Assembly (NCBI GenBank): GCA_036937835.1
Contig: CM072874.1
Span: 14,150,001-14,214,000, forward strand
DNA length: 64,000 bases
Direction of reading: 5' to 3'
Source of the DNA: Pampus argenteus
Taxonomy: Eukaryota; Chordata; Actinopteri; Scombriformes; Stromateidae
In this document: one piece after another, positions 39,557 to 52,893 of the stretch
How the letters are laid out: every line of letters starts with the position of its first letter
How positions within the stretch are numbered: position 1 is the stretch's first letter
Made by a program: the position numbers and the translations under genes
Notes under the pieces: model-generated
Database searches by the model: none
What the model saw: the letters and a program-made list of their open reading frames with translations, nothing else
Told to the model about the DNA's origin: nothing

Positions 39557-42500
39557 GAGAGTTAGGTTGGGGCTACAGGGAAACACGAGTGAAGAGGCTG
39601 AGAGAGACATGGGTATAGCTGCAGGGATGGTTGCTCCATTGCTTCTTTTGTGCTAGAAAAGGAGGCTGGGATGGAAGTCACTCTGTGAGCTCCAGGGCCT
39701 AGACTTCAGTTTGTGTGTGTGTGTGTCAGTCACAGAGGTAGAGTGTATTTGCCCTGTCATTGAAGCTCCCAGGCCAACCACTAAAGCAGCGTTCCATGGC
39801 AAATGACCTGTAGGAAAGAGCTGCGCTTGGATTTTTTTCACGTGTTTAGTGTGTGTGAGCACTTTTTTTGCAAGTGTGTTTGCATTTTTCCCAGACTACC
39901 ACTGTAGCCGCTCTTCAAAAGCAATTACTGAGGCTAAAGTATGCAGTGTTTGTTTACTATGAAAGTGACCTGCCACTCAGGATTTCAATTATCATCCGCT
40001 CTGCCTGTGAACCTGTGCTTACACACAGAGCACAAGACAGACACTGAGAAGAATAACATCCTGTGCCCCACAAAGATAAGGTAGCGCACACCGGCTTTGG
40101 CCAAAATGGATATGACGACATTAAGCTAGATAACTAGGACTATTAAAACACTTGAAGTGCTGTTATCATCTACCAGGGCAGTTACCATCTTTGTATGAGC
40201 CAACAACAAGTAATGGGAAGAAATATATAAACAAAGATGCTGTGCTGTGAAGTTCAAGCTGTCATTTGAAGCTGCCATTTGTCCATTGGGCCTAGTTTGA
40301 GCAATAAAATACATCTTCTACTAATGTAAGGTACTTTTATCATTAAAGAAAAGCAGAGCACTTTGCTACATACAGTGTAAACCAGTCATACTTTTCCTGA
40401 AACTTATTACAGTACTTTATTTAATAAAATTCATGCATAATTTTATCATTAGCTGGTTCTCATACAATTCTATTGCCACTACTTCTGTCTAGTCTGCTGC
40501 AGTTTCTCACATATTTTTTATTATCCAATAGTAGAGGGTGTTATATGTTGTTTTAGTGTAGTGTGAATTTCTTACTATGTTCCTCTGTTAAAAGTAAAAA
40601 ACAACTTTCCCTGATAAGCTTTGTGATCACTACAAACATCCCTCATTAAACCCAGGCATTACTATTGACTACCATCTTTCAGTGGAAGTAGGCCACATTT
40701 TCAAGAAGCGGTAATGTTGCTAATTAGCAGTTCAGCAATTAATACACAGACTCAGACACACACACACACACCAGGATAAGCATGTGAATCTGTGTTGAGT
40801 CTTAAATAAAGATGTGCTGTAAACAAAATGTTTGGCACTGTACTGTATGGAAGAGCAGTAGTTGTTTACTGATTAGAGTCATTTGTCACAGAGGGGTCAT
40901 GGATTTGACCACTTTAGCAGACAAATGTTTTATAAAGTGGCCTTTCATAACTCATAGATCTTCTAATCACTTGCTCACACAAATGCTTAATGTAGAAAAT
41001 GAATGCAGATGAGTAAGCAGTGAAAGGAGTGAAACAACAAACGGCAGCATTAACATCATGAGTAATAAGCTGCGCTCGCCTTCCATCCAGCTGTAAGTAA
41101 TTTACTTGAAGTACAGTGACTAATTCATAAGAAATAGTATCCATCACTAAAGAGCTCTCACTTGGCCATGCAGCGCACTTGAATAATGCAACTGTTGTGC
41201 ATGATAATGAGCCACGCCAGGGATCACACTTCAATTCCCCACAAACTTAATACCTAATGTCACATAAAGAATGTACAACGGCTAATATTGATAAATGTAT
41301 TTACAGCAGTGGAGTCAAGTCTCCAGCCTTTTCAACAAAATAATATGTTTTTAATCAGCCCCGCTCTGTAGTACAAACTACATTATTTTTCGTCAAGAAT
41401 GTATTATTTTAGTTTACATAACTGATTTGATTTGGATGATAAATTGTTCTCAGATCTTTGGATGAAAGAGCTGATATGTGGAGATTTGCTGTGATAAATT
41501 TGATTGTACAGCAAATGTGAGAATATTATTTTATATCATGAACGGTCGTAGCTGTTAAAGAGCTGTCAATCCCGAATGCACAGAGCAAACTCACTGGCTA
41601 AGAATATTTATTAATTTTTAATTTAAATGTATTTATTATATATTATACATTTATTAATTTAAAGAAAAAGAAGTAATCACTGAACTGACAAAGGTTCTCT
41701 AAAGAACGTTGTCTTCAGAAAAATGTACAACATGGTGATCTGGGATTTTGTGTTGGGCTTTTTTTTTTTTACTGGATGTTAGAATAAAATTATTGATAAT
41801 CTGTATAGTTATTACAAATCACTGGATGTTGCCAGAAAAAAAACAAGTGTTTTTTCCAGCTTATTTTTCCTATTATTGCCAGTTAAATAAAATATGAAGC
41901 ATCAATGAAATACTGTGTGTAACACAGTAAGACAATAAAACTCTACACCCTAAGGTACAAACACTCTAATTTGCTAATTAAAGAGTAAATTCTGAACTAC
42001 AGTAGCTGAATTGGCAGCATGGCTGTGCCTCATGCCAGCAGGCATAGGCACATCATTGGGACTGTGACCAGATGGAGTCTCACCTCAAGAGAAAGCTATT
42101 GGTCCCTGCTATGATCACTGACACCTGTAACATAGGCGCTAAAACAAAAAGGTCAGCAGCAACCATCCATACTGCTCCTGTTCTCTAAGGAAATCATGTG
42201 GGATGAGCTTGAAAACAATAACACGGACTGATAACTTCCCTCAAGCAGCTGCCGGGGTTGTTACTCCCTTTGGGTCTTAGAATTAGAGCGCTCTCCATAG
42301 TCAGCGACTTATGGTAGAACGGTGACTCGATGATGCAAACAGGCCCTCTGGTACTGAGATGCTGTATTTGCTAATATGAGCGCCAAGGTCACAGTGATGC
42401 TCCATATATTGAAACCACTGTAGTTTCTTGAGTTGATGGTATAAAATGTATGAAATATATGAAAACAAAAAAAACAAAATGCTTGTTCTTTCCAAAGGAA

Positions 42501-44702
42501 AATGTCATGTGAATGTAACCCTGCTTTAGAGTTTGCATATGTTTTCATGACTGCTGTAAAGTAGTAGTGGTAGTAGTATTTAAAGTGTAAGTAGCTCAAG
42601 TGTCACATTATGGGCTATGCAAGAAGATGGGCAGTCATTCGGTTGATCATCTAGTCATCTTGAGGTTTGGCAAATCAGTTGCTACAGCACACTGAGCTGT
42701 GCTAGTTGTCAATGCGGGCTCATCTTTGCCCTCTGGACAAACTGTTCAACTGGCAGAGTGAAAATATATAATCTGACAGCTCACATTACACAGGACAGTG
42801 GAGGGACTGTCCGGGTATCTCTCCTCAGCAAAATCAGAAGGAAACTAAGAGAGGCAGAGAAAGAGCAGGAAGAAGTGACTGTGTGAACTGTGCTATGAAA
42901 CATGACATTAGACAAACTTTATGAGAGCGATAGAGATAACTTTTGCCTATGCACAAAGAAATGAAAGCAAATGACTTGCTGCACATTAAAAGTGCTGAAT
43001 GTGATGTGCTGTTATTACAATTGAAATCAGCCAATGATTACTAAGTGCATAAATAGTAGTACTGCTGACTTAAGTCTTATCTTTGGGATAGTTCAGATTA
43101 AGAAATGGATGTGTTAATTGTACACTACTCTTTGTAATTTATAATCTTTCCTGGGCTCTCTATGCTGAGTGTGGATCTGTAAAAAGCTCAATTAAAAAGG
43201 AGAGATGAATTATATCTGGCTACCTTCCTAAATTATAACTTTGTGGAATATTCTTTGGACTGGTTCTGTGTACCAGTAAAGTTTTAAAGGAGAAAACAAA
43301 AAACTACTGCGGTAGCCTGATGGTAAAGTACACTCCTGCTTTGTATATGCTGTGTTGTATTATTTTTATAATACAGTATACCAACGTTATTATCCAAGTT
43401 TGAAGAATACCCTTTCTTGATACACTGGATACAAAACAAATAAACATTATAATTATAAAAAATTGTACCAGCTACAAATACATCCATGTGAATGCAAAGA
43501 TCTTTGAAGCATAAGAAGTGAACACAGCCATACATACATTTTGGACTTAGAGCCTAAGTATGTACAGGCATATACTATATATTATATTATTTCCACCCAG
43601 GGTCACTTTGCCTCGAGGTGATGCTTGAAGTATTATTTTTTATTTTTCCAGCCTCGCACTCTACTTAAGCTCTGAACCAATTTAACAGAGACCGGGGGAT
43701 GTAGAGAGAAGCTTGACAGAGTCACTCAAATCCCTGTCTGCACCATATTGAGGGCATAGCGAGAGAAAAATGGAAGGAAGAGGAAAGTGGTTTATAAGGG
43801 GGAGCGAAAAGAGAAAGAAGAGAAAAAGAAATAGATCTGCATGGATAGAAAGAGAGCAATGTCTTTCTATCTTAAGGCAGTTTACTACTAAACAAGTCAC
43901 ATGGCAAACAGTAAATGCAGTAATTGACTGCATTTTAAAACACTATTGCAGTTAGAGACGCTAATAATCTCACTTGTTAGTTACTGGATCCCGACACACA
44001 AGATAAGCTAAGTTTTCAAAGTTGAGTCCAGACACACTGGCAGCCATATGTATTCTCCTTTTAAGCAGCCATTAAACTGATGAAAGAACTGTGAAATGGA
44101 GGGGCTGAGCCAAATGAATTCATTTGTCACTTTCTAATTTCTCTGTTGTTCAGAAGTGGTTGGCAGCATATTTTAAAAAAGTGGTGCTATGAATGGTAAT
44201 AAAAGCAACCCATGTCGATGATGAAGCTCCAAAAATCATACAGTACCACCTGTTAAGTCAACAAGAGATGGGACAGAATGCCAAAATGGCTATCCATAAA
44301 CAAAGTCTGTTAATTACTTCAACAACAGAGAGAAAAAGGAAGAAAGTGTGTTTGTTAGAAAAAGAAATAAAAGAAACTGAATTCCAAATGGCACAATTTT
44401 ACTTTGTCCACTATATCACACATTTCAATTATAAAATTAAGCCGTATGTGACAGACTTGGCAACATGCATCAAAAGCTAAAGCCGTGCAGTCGATCCAAG
44501 AGACCTATTGTGGTGCCGCGGAGCACAGCTCACAACTGAAAAGGCACAATGATAAGCAATGCCAGTGTTGTGACAAGCATGTCAAAGTCTCTTAGGCATG
44601 GATAAGCATTTTCTTTCAGAAGAGATTATTTTGTTTTTTGTCATGACAGAAGTGGTGTGTCTTCATTTATGTGAGTATGTGCATGTCTGTATGTATAAGT
44701 TG

Positions 44703-44705
<3 letters not shown>

Positions 44706-44763
<58 letters not shown>
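44706..44763. repeat. (TG)29 microsatellite
   Basis: An uninterrupted TG tract of 58 bases, the longest pure dinucleotide run in the window. Confidence 0.97.
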
Positions 44764-44764
<1 letters not shown>

Positions 44765-45982
44765 ATGAAAAAAGGATGAATAGGCAGTTAGAGAGGTAAA
44801 GAAAAAAGCAGAGTTTGGAGTAATAAAATACTGGGATGGGAATGTGGATCAGGAGAAGACAAACTAGGCTCCTGCTATTTAAGTTACATTAAACATTAAA
44901 GATGCAGCTTATTAAACCTTAAATGTCTTTAAGGGTGTTCATGAATTAAAAAGAAATTTACAAACAAATGTCACATTATCAAAGAATCCCACAAAAAATC
45001 TGACTTCAAAATCTGTGGTATTGGTCAGAAAAGAGATAAATACACAGACATAAGAAAAGTCAGCATCACTCTGTTAGATTACAGACAGCCTCTGAGTTAT
45101 TTATTTGTGAAAGAGACAAAGGTAGAGGCTAAATTCAGCTCCTGAATATAAAGAGCTACAAACAGAGGAAATCACGGTTTCACTGTCAGTCAGACGTGAT
45201 TTCCATCACAGACTGACGCTGCCACCAATGCAACATGTCAAACATCCAGCTACAAACGCTGAACGACACTCAGATGTTGGTGTGGTGTCAAGACCTTTAT
45301 AGCTACATGAATCTTGTTGGCCCAAGAGCTCCATCCCACCTTAACTAAGATTAAATTTCCTCATCAAATTATGATGTCAACAATGTGAGATATCTTCCCC
45401 ACAAGAAGCAGTGACTTGAAAATGATGTACAAAATACAAACTTGTTTCTGGCCATCAGAGAATAATTTCAGCTCTTACAGTAAGTGAAGCACCACTTATT
45501 TGTTTTCACTAAAACTATGGATTACTGTCAAATAATATAGTGTGATAAATTTGCTTAAACTGGATCCTGAGAAAATAAACTTCTTAAGATTTATTACAAT
45601 ATCCTATTAGTGGTAGGATAGACTTCAGAAAATCCTAAATCTCTTTATGTATCTGATATGTCCTGCCAGGTGTAGCCTGTTCAACATATGGGTTATTGTC
45701 TGATCGCATCGTTCTTTTGGTGCAGTATCCTTGACAATGTCCCACTACCACAACAGCGGGGGACATCAGTGGCCAAAGTGAGCTTTCTATTTTCATGGGG
45801 GAGACTGATGTTTATAAGGCAGGGGACTAGAGCCGGACCAGGGGACATCTCTATCTAGAACAGGGCATCCATTTCATACAGCAAATACTTCCACCGTAAT
45901 GAATCTTTGGGGAGGAAATCAACTTAATGAGGTAAGACCCACGTGACCGCTGAGGAGAGAGAATGAGGAGAAAGGTGCTGGA

Positions 45983-45995
45983 GGGGGGGGGGGGG
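45983..45995. repeat. Poly-G run (13 G)
   Basis: A homopolymer of 13 G preceded by GGTGCTGGA. It is a likely site of length error and of unusual structure. Confidence 0.9.
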
Positions 45996-46085
45996 CATGA
46001 AAAGAAAGATGGGGAAAGTTGGTCTGCTCGTTAATAAGCCCACTGTAACAAATAAAGAGCTGTCAGGGGATGCCGCGAGGGTGTT

Positions 46086-46126
46086 AGGTGTGTGTGTGTG
46101 TGTGTGTTAGGTGTGCGTGTGTGTGT
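46086..46126. repeat. Imperfect (GT)n microsatellite
   Basis: Two GT runs, each introduced by TTAGGTGTG, with one GC interruption. It appears to be a duplicated repeat unit. Confidence 0.9.
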
Positions 46127-46545
46127 CACACCTGGTAGCCCAGCCCAGCTCTGGTCCTTATTAACCTAACAGAGAGCTGGACACCAAACTTTTAATCTAA
46201 TGTTACATTTTGTGACCTGGACAACTTTACACCCCTGCTAAAACAGTTTATTTACATTGTGGGCATTTATAACATGTGTCATTGTGATGGAGCACAGACT
46301 GATGTGGTTTAATAGGTTGCAGCAGAATGAATGAGAGTAATTTTACATGAATTGGAGAGCCTGAACAACTTCCAACAGGTCGCTCCCTAATCAGGCCAGT
46401 CATTTTACATAAAAGATATAAAATTGAAGAGGTACTCTGAAGAGTTCATCTTTCTGTGAATGGACCACTGACTCATTGATGGTGACCTGTCAGGTTATAT
46501 TAGGCTTTATTCAGTGGGTACCAATGCAATAGTTCTTCAGCAAAA

Positions 46546-46570
46546 AAAAGCTGAACCTGGTTCAGCTTTT
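46546..46570. repeat. Perfect 25-nt inverted repeat
   Basis: The arms AAAAGCTGAACC and GGTTCAGCTTTT are exact complements separated by a single T. There is no adjacent gene for which it could be a terminator. Confidence 0.9.
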
Positions 46571-48189
46571 GTTGAATCTGCGCAGTAATTTTACAGTTTG
46601 ACATTTAATCATCATGACATAAAAAAACATTAGTGGCCACTTTTAAAACTTTTCAGAGGTTTAAAATCTCTGGATATGACAAACCCTGTGCAGTGTTTTA
46701 AAGCCTCAATCTCTGTATAACATAATTACAACCCACTATTGTGTAGTGTGTAAAGTGTGTCTATTTTATAGTAGCTCGCACATCACAAGGAGTCTTTCAG
46801 TTTTGAGGGCATAAAACCACACAACAAAAGTTTGGCATATCTATGAAATTACAAAAAAAACATTTTAGTCAATTAAATCTCATGAAGTATTGGAACAGAA
46901 GACAGTGTGAAACAAAAAAAGAAATCATGAATATTTTGTAAACGCCCACACATAGTTAGTATATTTGCCACCTTTAGAAGCATCTTGCTGTGAACCTATT
47001 CAGCCTGCATGTACACGACTAAAGCTGCAGGGCTGGAGCTCACGCAGAAGTTGATCCTCCTTATGAGAGCTGTATGCGTGTGTGACGAGTTAATGGCCTC
47101 AGTCACAGGAGGTAGCAGAGGGTTAGCAAGCAATAAGATGGACGGCGGAGGCAGAGTGCTGCCACAGGCTGCAGAGAGTATGAAGAGAGAAAGACGAAGG
47201 GGCCAGCTTTGATGGCTAATGCAATAACCACAGCTGCCACTGAACAAGGCGGGATGATAAAGAGTAATCAGAACGGTTGAGGCGGCTCTTAAAGGCATAG
47301 ACACGGCAAACATGGATCAATGATTGATGCCTATAAGAGAGGGATGCAGGGAGGAAAAGAGGATGGAATTCATAATCTCAAGAACACTATACCAGCAATG
47401 TTTCATGAAATTTAGGTACATTTATGTAGAAGAACAGAAGCGGATAAGGCATATTTGTGCAAAAACATTCCTTTTGATTACAACTTGTAGATGCAACCTG
47501 TGACAAGGAGTCTCAGGTAATCTGTGCATAAATGGGTGGATGGATCAGTGCTCTGTCCTAACTGAAATGCAGCTACTTCACTACTAATTTCTGTCTGGTG
47601 GCTGCCAACACATGACCCGTATGATCTGGGAGTCAACAGCATCACGACCAAGTATCAGAGCCACACTCCTCCCTAATGAAGTGGTCATTGCAGGATACGT
47701 CTGAGATCCTCCCACTGAGCGCCTCACGCAACCCGATGGAAACAGATGTCTGTTTGGTCTGCCTTTGCTGGGGGCTTCCTGCTCATCAGGAAGATGAAAG
47801 TGATTAATCAACCGCGTTCGCTCTTTTTCAAATGGTTTCAGAGGGATGGGGTTGTAATCAATGCCCCTAGTGAAGTAGCTGCAGTTCAGAAGTGGGTCAA
47901 CTCACAGACCAACACACACCATAAGAGAAGAGGAAAAAAACTCTGTGATGTTAAATTCAGAATTCAGTCCCACAGTATGTGTGTGTTTTTTTTAGATGCA
48001 TTTTATTCTCCTCAGTTTCAGTGTTTAAAACATTTAAAAATCAACTAAACTTCTCATGATAATTAACTGTAAATAACAGCTATTATATACATAATGTTTG
48101 GTAGGAGATGGGGTCAGTACACATATTGCACACATAGTCAAGTCTAGGTTACTTAAACTACTTAGTCTTGGTTAAAAGAGGGTTCAACA

Positions 48190-48275
48190 TTTATGGCTGT
48201 TAAGAGCTGGGACTCGAACCCGGACTTCCATGTCAAAGTCAAACACTGCATATCCATCTACCACTCCGATATTCA
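48190..48275 (-). mobile_element. tRNA-like sequence (SINE head or tRNA pseudogene)
   Basis: On the minus strand a perfect B box, GGTTCGAGTCC, lies about 35 bases after an A-box-like TGGTAGATGGA. It is preceded by TCGGAG and followed by CAGCTC. The acceptor-stem halves do not pair convincingly and the anticodon region is irregular, so a functional tRNA is unlikely. A SINE head or a decayed tRNA fits better. Confidence 0.5.
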
Positions 48276-51200
48276 CAACTTAAATACATCATACTACTTC
48301 ATGCTACAGAGCGTACACATCATTGTTTTACGCTTTCTGAACAAAAGTCTAATGCTGTTAAGAAGACTCGAGAATCACATTTTAACAAACAGCTTATGCT
48401 GCCACAGGTTTCAACATGTCTTTGTCCTGATTATTCAGGAAAATAAATATATAGAGAAAACATGATAGAAAATATGACCAAGCATTGTTTGGTATGAAAA
48501 ACAATCAGTCAAAGGATGGCACTGCCTATCTATTAAAATATATTATCCTTTTTATGATATCAATTATTTGTTAAGAGAGACTGTCATTTTTCACAGTAGT
48601 GAAAAAAAACAGATGACATCTTCAAGGAAAACCCATTTTATGACTTTTGGCAATTACAATCTAAATGGGTTATTAGGTTTGAGTGCAGCTGGTCTATTCG
48701 TCTTTTTTATTGACAGTGTGCCCCTTCTGAAGCCATTTGGGGTCAAATAACTTTTAACTTTAAAGCTGAAAGCCCATATTTGCCATACTTTAGAAGATGT
48801 GGTGACTTTCACTTGTGTTATACATTTTTAGTTTCTGTGCAAATTCTTTAGCAGTCTTTGCAAAGTGGATAGCTAGCTCAGAGTAATCTTAAAAGTGCCT
48901 GCAGTGAAAACATAATTTAACTCATTGAAAAAGATGCAATAATCAAAACCCCTAATCCTGGTCCCTGTCACTATTGTGTCATAATTCCTATTGTGTAATA
49001 GATGTGTATTTACCTATGAATATGGCATTTTTAAGATGTCTCCTTCTTCTGTCATTCTAATGTTATGCAACTATTGTATGTGCACTCATTGTTAAGCCAA
49101 TATGGATAAAAGAATCAGCTAAATTGAGTGTAAATACTACAAAGCTAGTGACAGGGCAAAATAAAGCACCCCATATCCTTTCACTCTATATGCAATCACC
49201 TCTTCTGCCTGTCAGACTACAAATCCATTCCCAAACGCTTAATAGTACACCAGTCCTATCAGGTCAGAGAGAGGCTACAGTCTCCTTCAAGACGCATCAA
49301 ATAGAGTATCTGTTTGGTTAATACCTTTGCTTCTGCTAGCATGTTGGTGCAACAGATCTCCTTTTTTTTGTTTTTTTTTGTTTGAACCATTAAACTTTCT
49401 CCCTTGTTGTTTCCAATTGCCTGGAAAAAAATAAAATAAAAATGTAATTAAAAACATAAAACATAAAACTACAGGAGAGCTGCTCTCCTTAAAAAACTTT
49501 TTTTCTATAAAATTAAAACAAAACAAAACAACTGATGCAATATAATAAAAATAATAGCATGAGAAAAAAAAAAACAACTCTTGCGTGTGGTTATAATGCA
49601 ACTCTGAAAGTCGATAGTGGATGATTCTGCAAAACCCCAGATTACATTCGGTGATAATGGCATTTTATGTCCTCTGTCAACATTTTTATGTTTTCTACAA
49701 AATCTGCACATGACAAATACACTATGTATAAGGTCAGGGGTCTAGATCATGGTAAATAAACTATGGCTAAGGTACAGTTAAGGTTAATAAACTAAAACAC
49801 TTAAGATTAAAGACAGCATAGTTACTAGGGGTATAACAAACAGTACTTTTTACCTAAATTTTTCTCTCTAAGAAATGCTTCATATAAAATGCTGTCTGAC
49901 CATGTTAGAAATCAAATGTGTTTTTCGTAGTTCTGAACGGCTTTGAAGGTGGAGTGAAAACCTGACCGTCACTTTGGAGATGACATAGTATATTTTAATA
50001 ATAGTGTTGTACTCAGTTATGGGTTTTTCATTATGATGGCAGCGATACTACAAATTAACAAAGGTAACTAGGCTAGCAAACACCCATGAGAACATGCATT
50101 AGCAGGTGCACTGCCAAAATATGGCCAAAGTTGGTGATACTCGGTAACTAAAGCCTAATATAGCTTGTCACTCTGTGCCATTGATGTTGTGCAAAAACTA
50201 TTAAAACACACATCAGTGAATGTTGGTGTTTATTTTGAGGTTACTCATCACTATAATCCTTAGCTTCTGTCTGCCTTTAGTAGCACATGTGATAAAATTT
50301 TAACCTTGGTGATTGGCTGTTCCTTGCTAAAATGCACCTCGGAGTTGTAGTGATATATGTGGTTCCTCTTTCTTTGGCTTAAGTGGTGAGTTTTTAACTG
50401 GTGGTGAACAGTAAATCACCATAATCCTGATGTGATGAGATGAAAGCTTGCAAAAATTTAAGACTGACTTTGGCCATAGGCCTGAGCTAAAAGAAATTGG
50501 CTTTCACAGTAAAACTTTTAGGTATATCAAATTTTAAAGCATTACCAAACTACCAAAAAAAAAATGCCATGTGGCTTAATGCATGGCTACAGGGGTCTCA
50601 CAGATCAGTTTATGTATGAGTGCATTTAATAAGTTCTAGGCTCTTAAAAAATGGTCCCAACATATATATGTAAAAACAAAAGAAGAAAAAAGGAGCTGCG
50701 AAAAAATAACTCAATGTTATTGCTTTTTATTTAATATGTGATATTTCCATTAGCTTTGGCCATACCAGCAGGGATGCTAGCATTTCCAGAGGCAACGTAA
50801 CTACTGCAGCACCTCTCCAGTTTTTCTGCTATTTATAATAACAAACAAAAAGATGTGAATAATGACTCTTGCACAGCACTGTAAGACATTCCTTAAAATT
50901 ACGTGTTTGTACATCAGGTGCAATGATAACATCCCATTTACATAGAGACCCACACACACACACACGATTCCCGTGACATTTGACTGATTTCCAACATTTT
51001 TCATCTCCTGCTGGTTTGCATTCAGACATCACGAGTTTAAGCCTAATGTGCCGACTGAACATCCCTAATGTGGATTAGCTATGCATGGTGGTGTCTGCCA
51101 GGAATCGTTTCCTCCATAATGTGATATGACTAAAAGTGCCATTGTGTGTGTGTTTTTGTTAACTGTTTTAGTGCTGCGTTGACATGAAACCCATGAACTA

Positions 51201-51317
51201 AAAAAAAAAACTATAACCTTACTTTCCATTTTAACATTCACACCCTGAGGGATTATAAAAGAGGTTTGTTTGCTACTTTGTGACTGTTGACCAATCCTGG
51301 TATATTTAAAATGATAT

Positions 51318-51321
<4 letters not shown>

Positions 51322-51360
<39 letters not shown>
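51322..51360. repeat. (TG)n microsatellite
   Basis: An uninterrupted TG tract of 39 bases. Confidence 0.96.
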
Positions 51361-51364
<4 letters not shown>

Positions 51365-52893
51365 ATTTATAATATGCAGAAGCCCTACCTAGCCCTGATA
51401 TCTTTAAATCGAAGTCATGATGAAGCGACTGTGGTGGATGTCGGATAATAATGCTGACTGTTGCTGTGGATGCACTTTTGCTAATGAGTGATTGTCAAGG
51501 ACTGAACATTTTAATGATTTACTATAGAATACTAGTGATCTACAGTGAACCAGTGGTGACTTCTGAGTTTCGGGATATTAATGTAGTAAGGTAGTAGAGG
51601 GAAGGACTGTCTCAGAGGTTAGACTGTGTTTGTGGGATAATATGAATTTATATGTACAGTTGTTTGCATTAGCACTGACATAAAATCTTGTTTATAACAC
51701 AGTATATTTAAATTCAATTTATGTTGTGTTCTGACAATTAAAAGTCAATTTTAGGATGCAACTATACATTTAAATGCCATTATTTATGATTAGGATCAAC
51801 TGCCAAGTAAGTATGCTGACTCAAATTGAAAGGAACACAATTACAGTAACAAAGCACACATGCTGACTGTCTGAGTGCCAATGTCAGTGCTTAGCTATTG
51901 CTAGATGACAAACTTGACCCTGAGTCACAGCCTTCGCTGCCAAGTTACAAATTATTTCATTCTTTCATCTCTATTGAATATTGTCTGGCAGAAACAGCAT
52001 GATTTCATCAGTGATTGATGTTTGCGACTGGAGTTTGACAGGTGGCATCGTGTTACAAAACTATGCAGTCTTCAAGTATGCCTCACAGGTATCATTTTGG
52101 GACAATCTTCACTCAAAAAGCATCAAAATTGATAACCTGTATCATACTCAGTGATGCAGTCAGACATCAAAGACAAACGATCGCTGTGGTTGCTGTGGTT
52201 TAGCAGCAGGTTTAGCAGTTGCACAGGAAAATAAGTGAAAAACTAAATCATGTTTTACCAACTCAACTTTTCAAGTTAAAGTTGATAAGTTAAAGAAGAA
52301 AACCCGAGTGGTGTAATAACTGCACTTGATATTAATCTATCCTGCAGTCGGTCATTTTCTTGAATCACATAATTTTTTTCATGAAACAGCTGAAGTTTAA
52401 ATTCAAGATGCTGGTACATGTGTCAAATAAATGTTCAAACATGAAATTCAAAATATCTATTGGACAGACTATTTTTGTATTAAAACTTTAATTCTAATAC
52501 ACAATTAAAGATGCTGAATGCAACCTTCTAACATCAATAAATAACCTACACATCAATTATGAGTAAACAGATCAAATATCTACGGTAAACCAAGACCACA
52601 AAGACAATTTAGCCTTTTACTGGGTTGGCTTCGGCAAGAAATTTGCTAACCAAAAACAGAAAGAGACCATTGTTCCTTAAAATACAACCTGAGGGCAAAG
52701 CTTTTAAAGTTTTTGAGCAAGTTGAAAGACAGAATCAAAGAAATGCTTCTTACTTATTATGCCATAGGCGTTTTATTTTAAAATCATAATCATAACGAAG
52801 TATCCACTTCTAAACATGCTGCTGGTGTTAAGGTTAGGGTTAACTTAATCTTTTTTACCGTGTCAGTGTATCAGTGTAACAGTCAAACGGTAC

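Larger units (their letters stand above)
9722..52893 (-). other. Giant intron (about 43.2 kb) between the Kazal and first EF-hand exons
   Basis: The intron is phase 1, with donor GTACCG at 52893 downward and acceptor TTGTAG at 9722. Very large introns are usual for mammalian FSTL4 and FSTL5. Open frames here are short, lack splice-bounded homology to known families, and mostly arise from low-complexity or repeat DNA. Identifiable content is listed separately: SINE-like copies, Tc1 and hAT elements, microsatellites and purine tracts. The long unique stretches between them (for example 10000-13390, 19000-25650, 28650-32100, 32300-39290, 40000-44700 and 46600-52800) contain no gene I can support, though several look like candidate regulatory DNA. 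Confidence 0.85.

Noticed and set aside
39290..39610. Ser/Pro/Leu-rich 106-residue frame on the minus strand
   Set aside because: Explained by the purine-rich tract read in reverse; no start context or homology.
47746..48048. 100-residue plus-strand frame
   Set aside because: No domain. It runs from a unique GC-richer stretch into AT-rich DNA without splice support.
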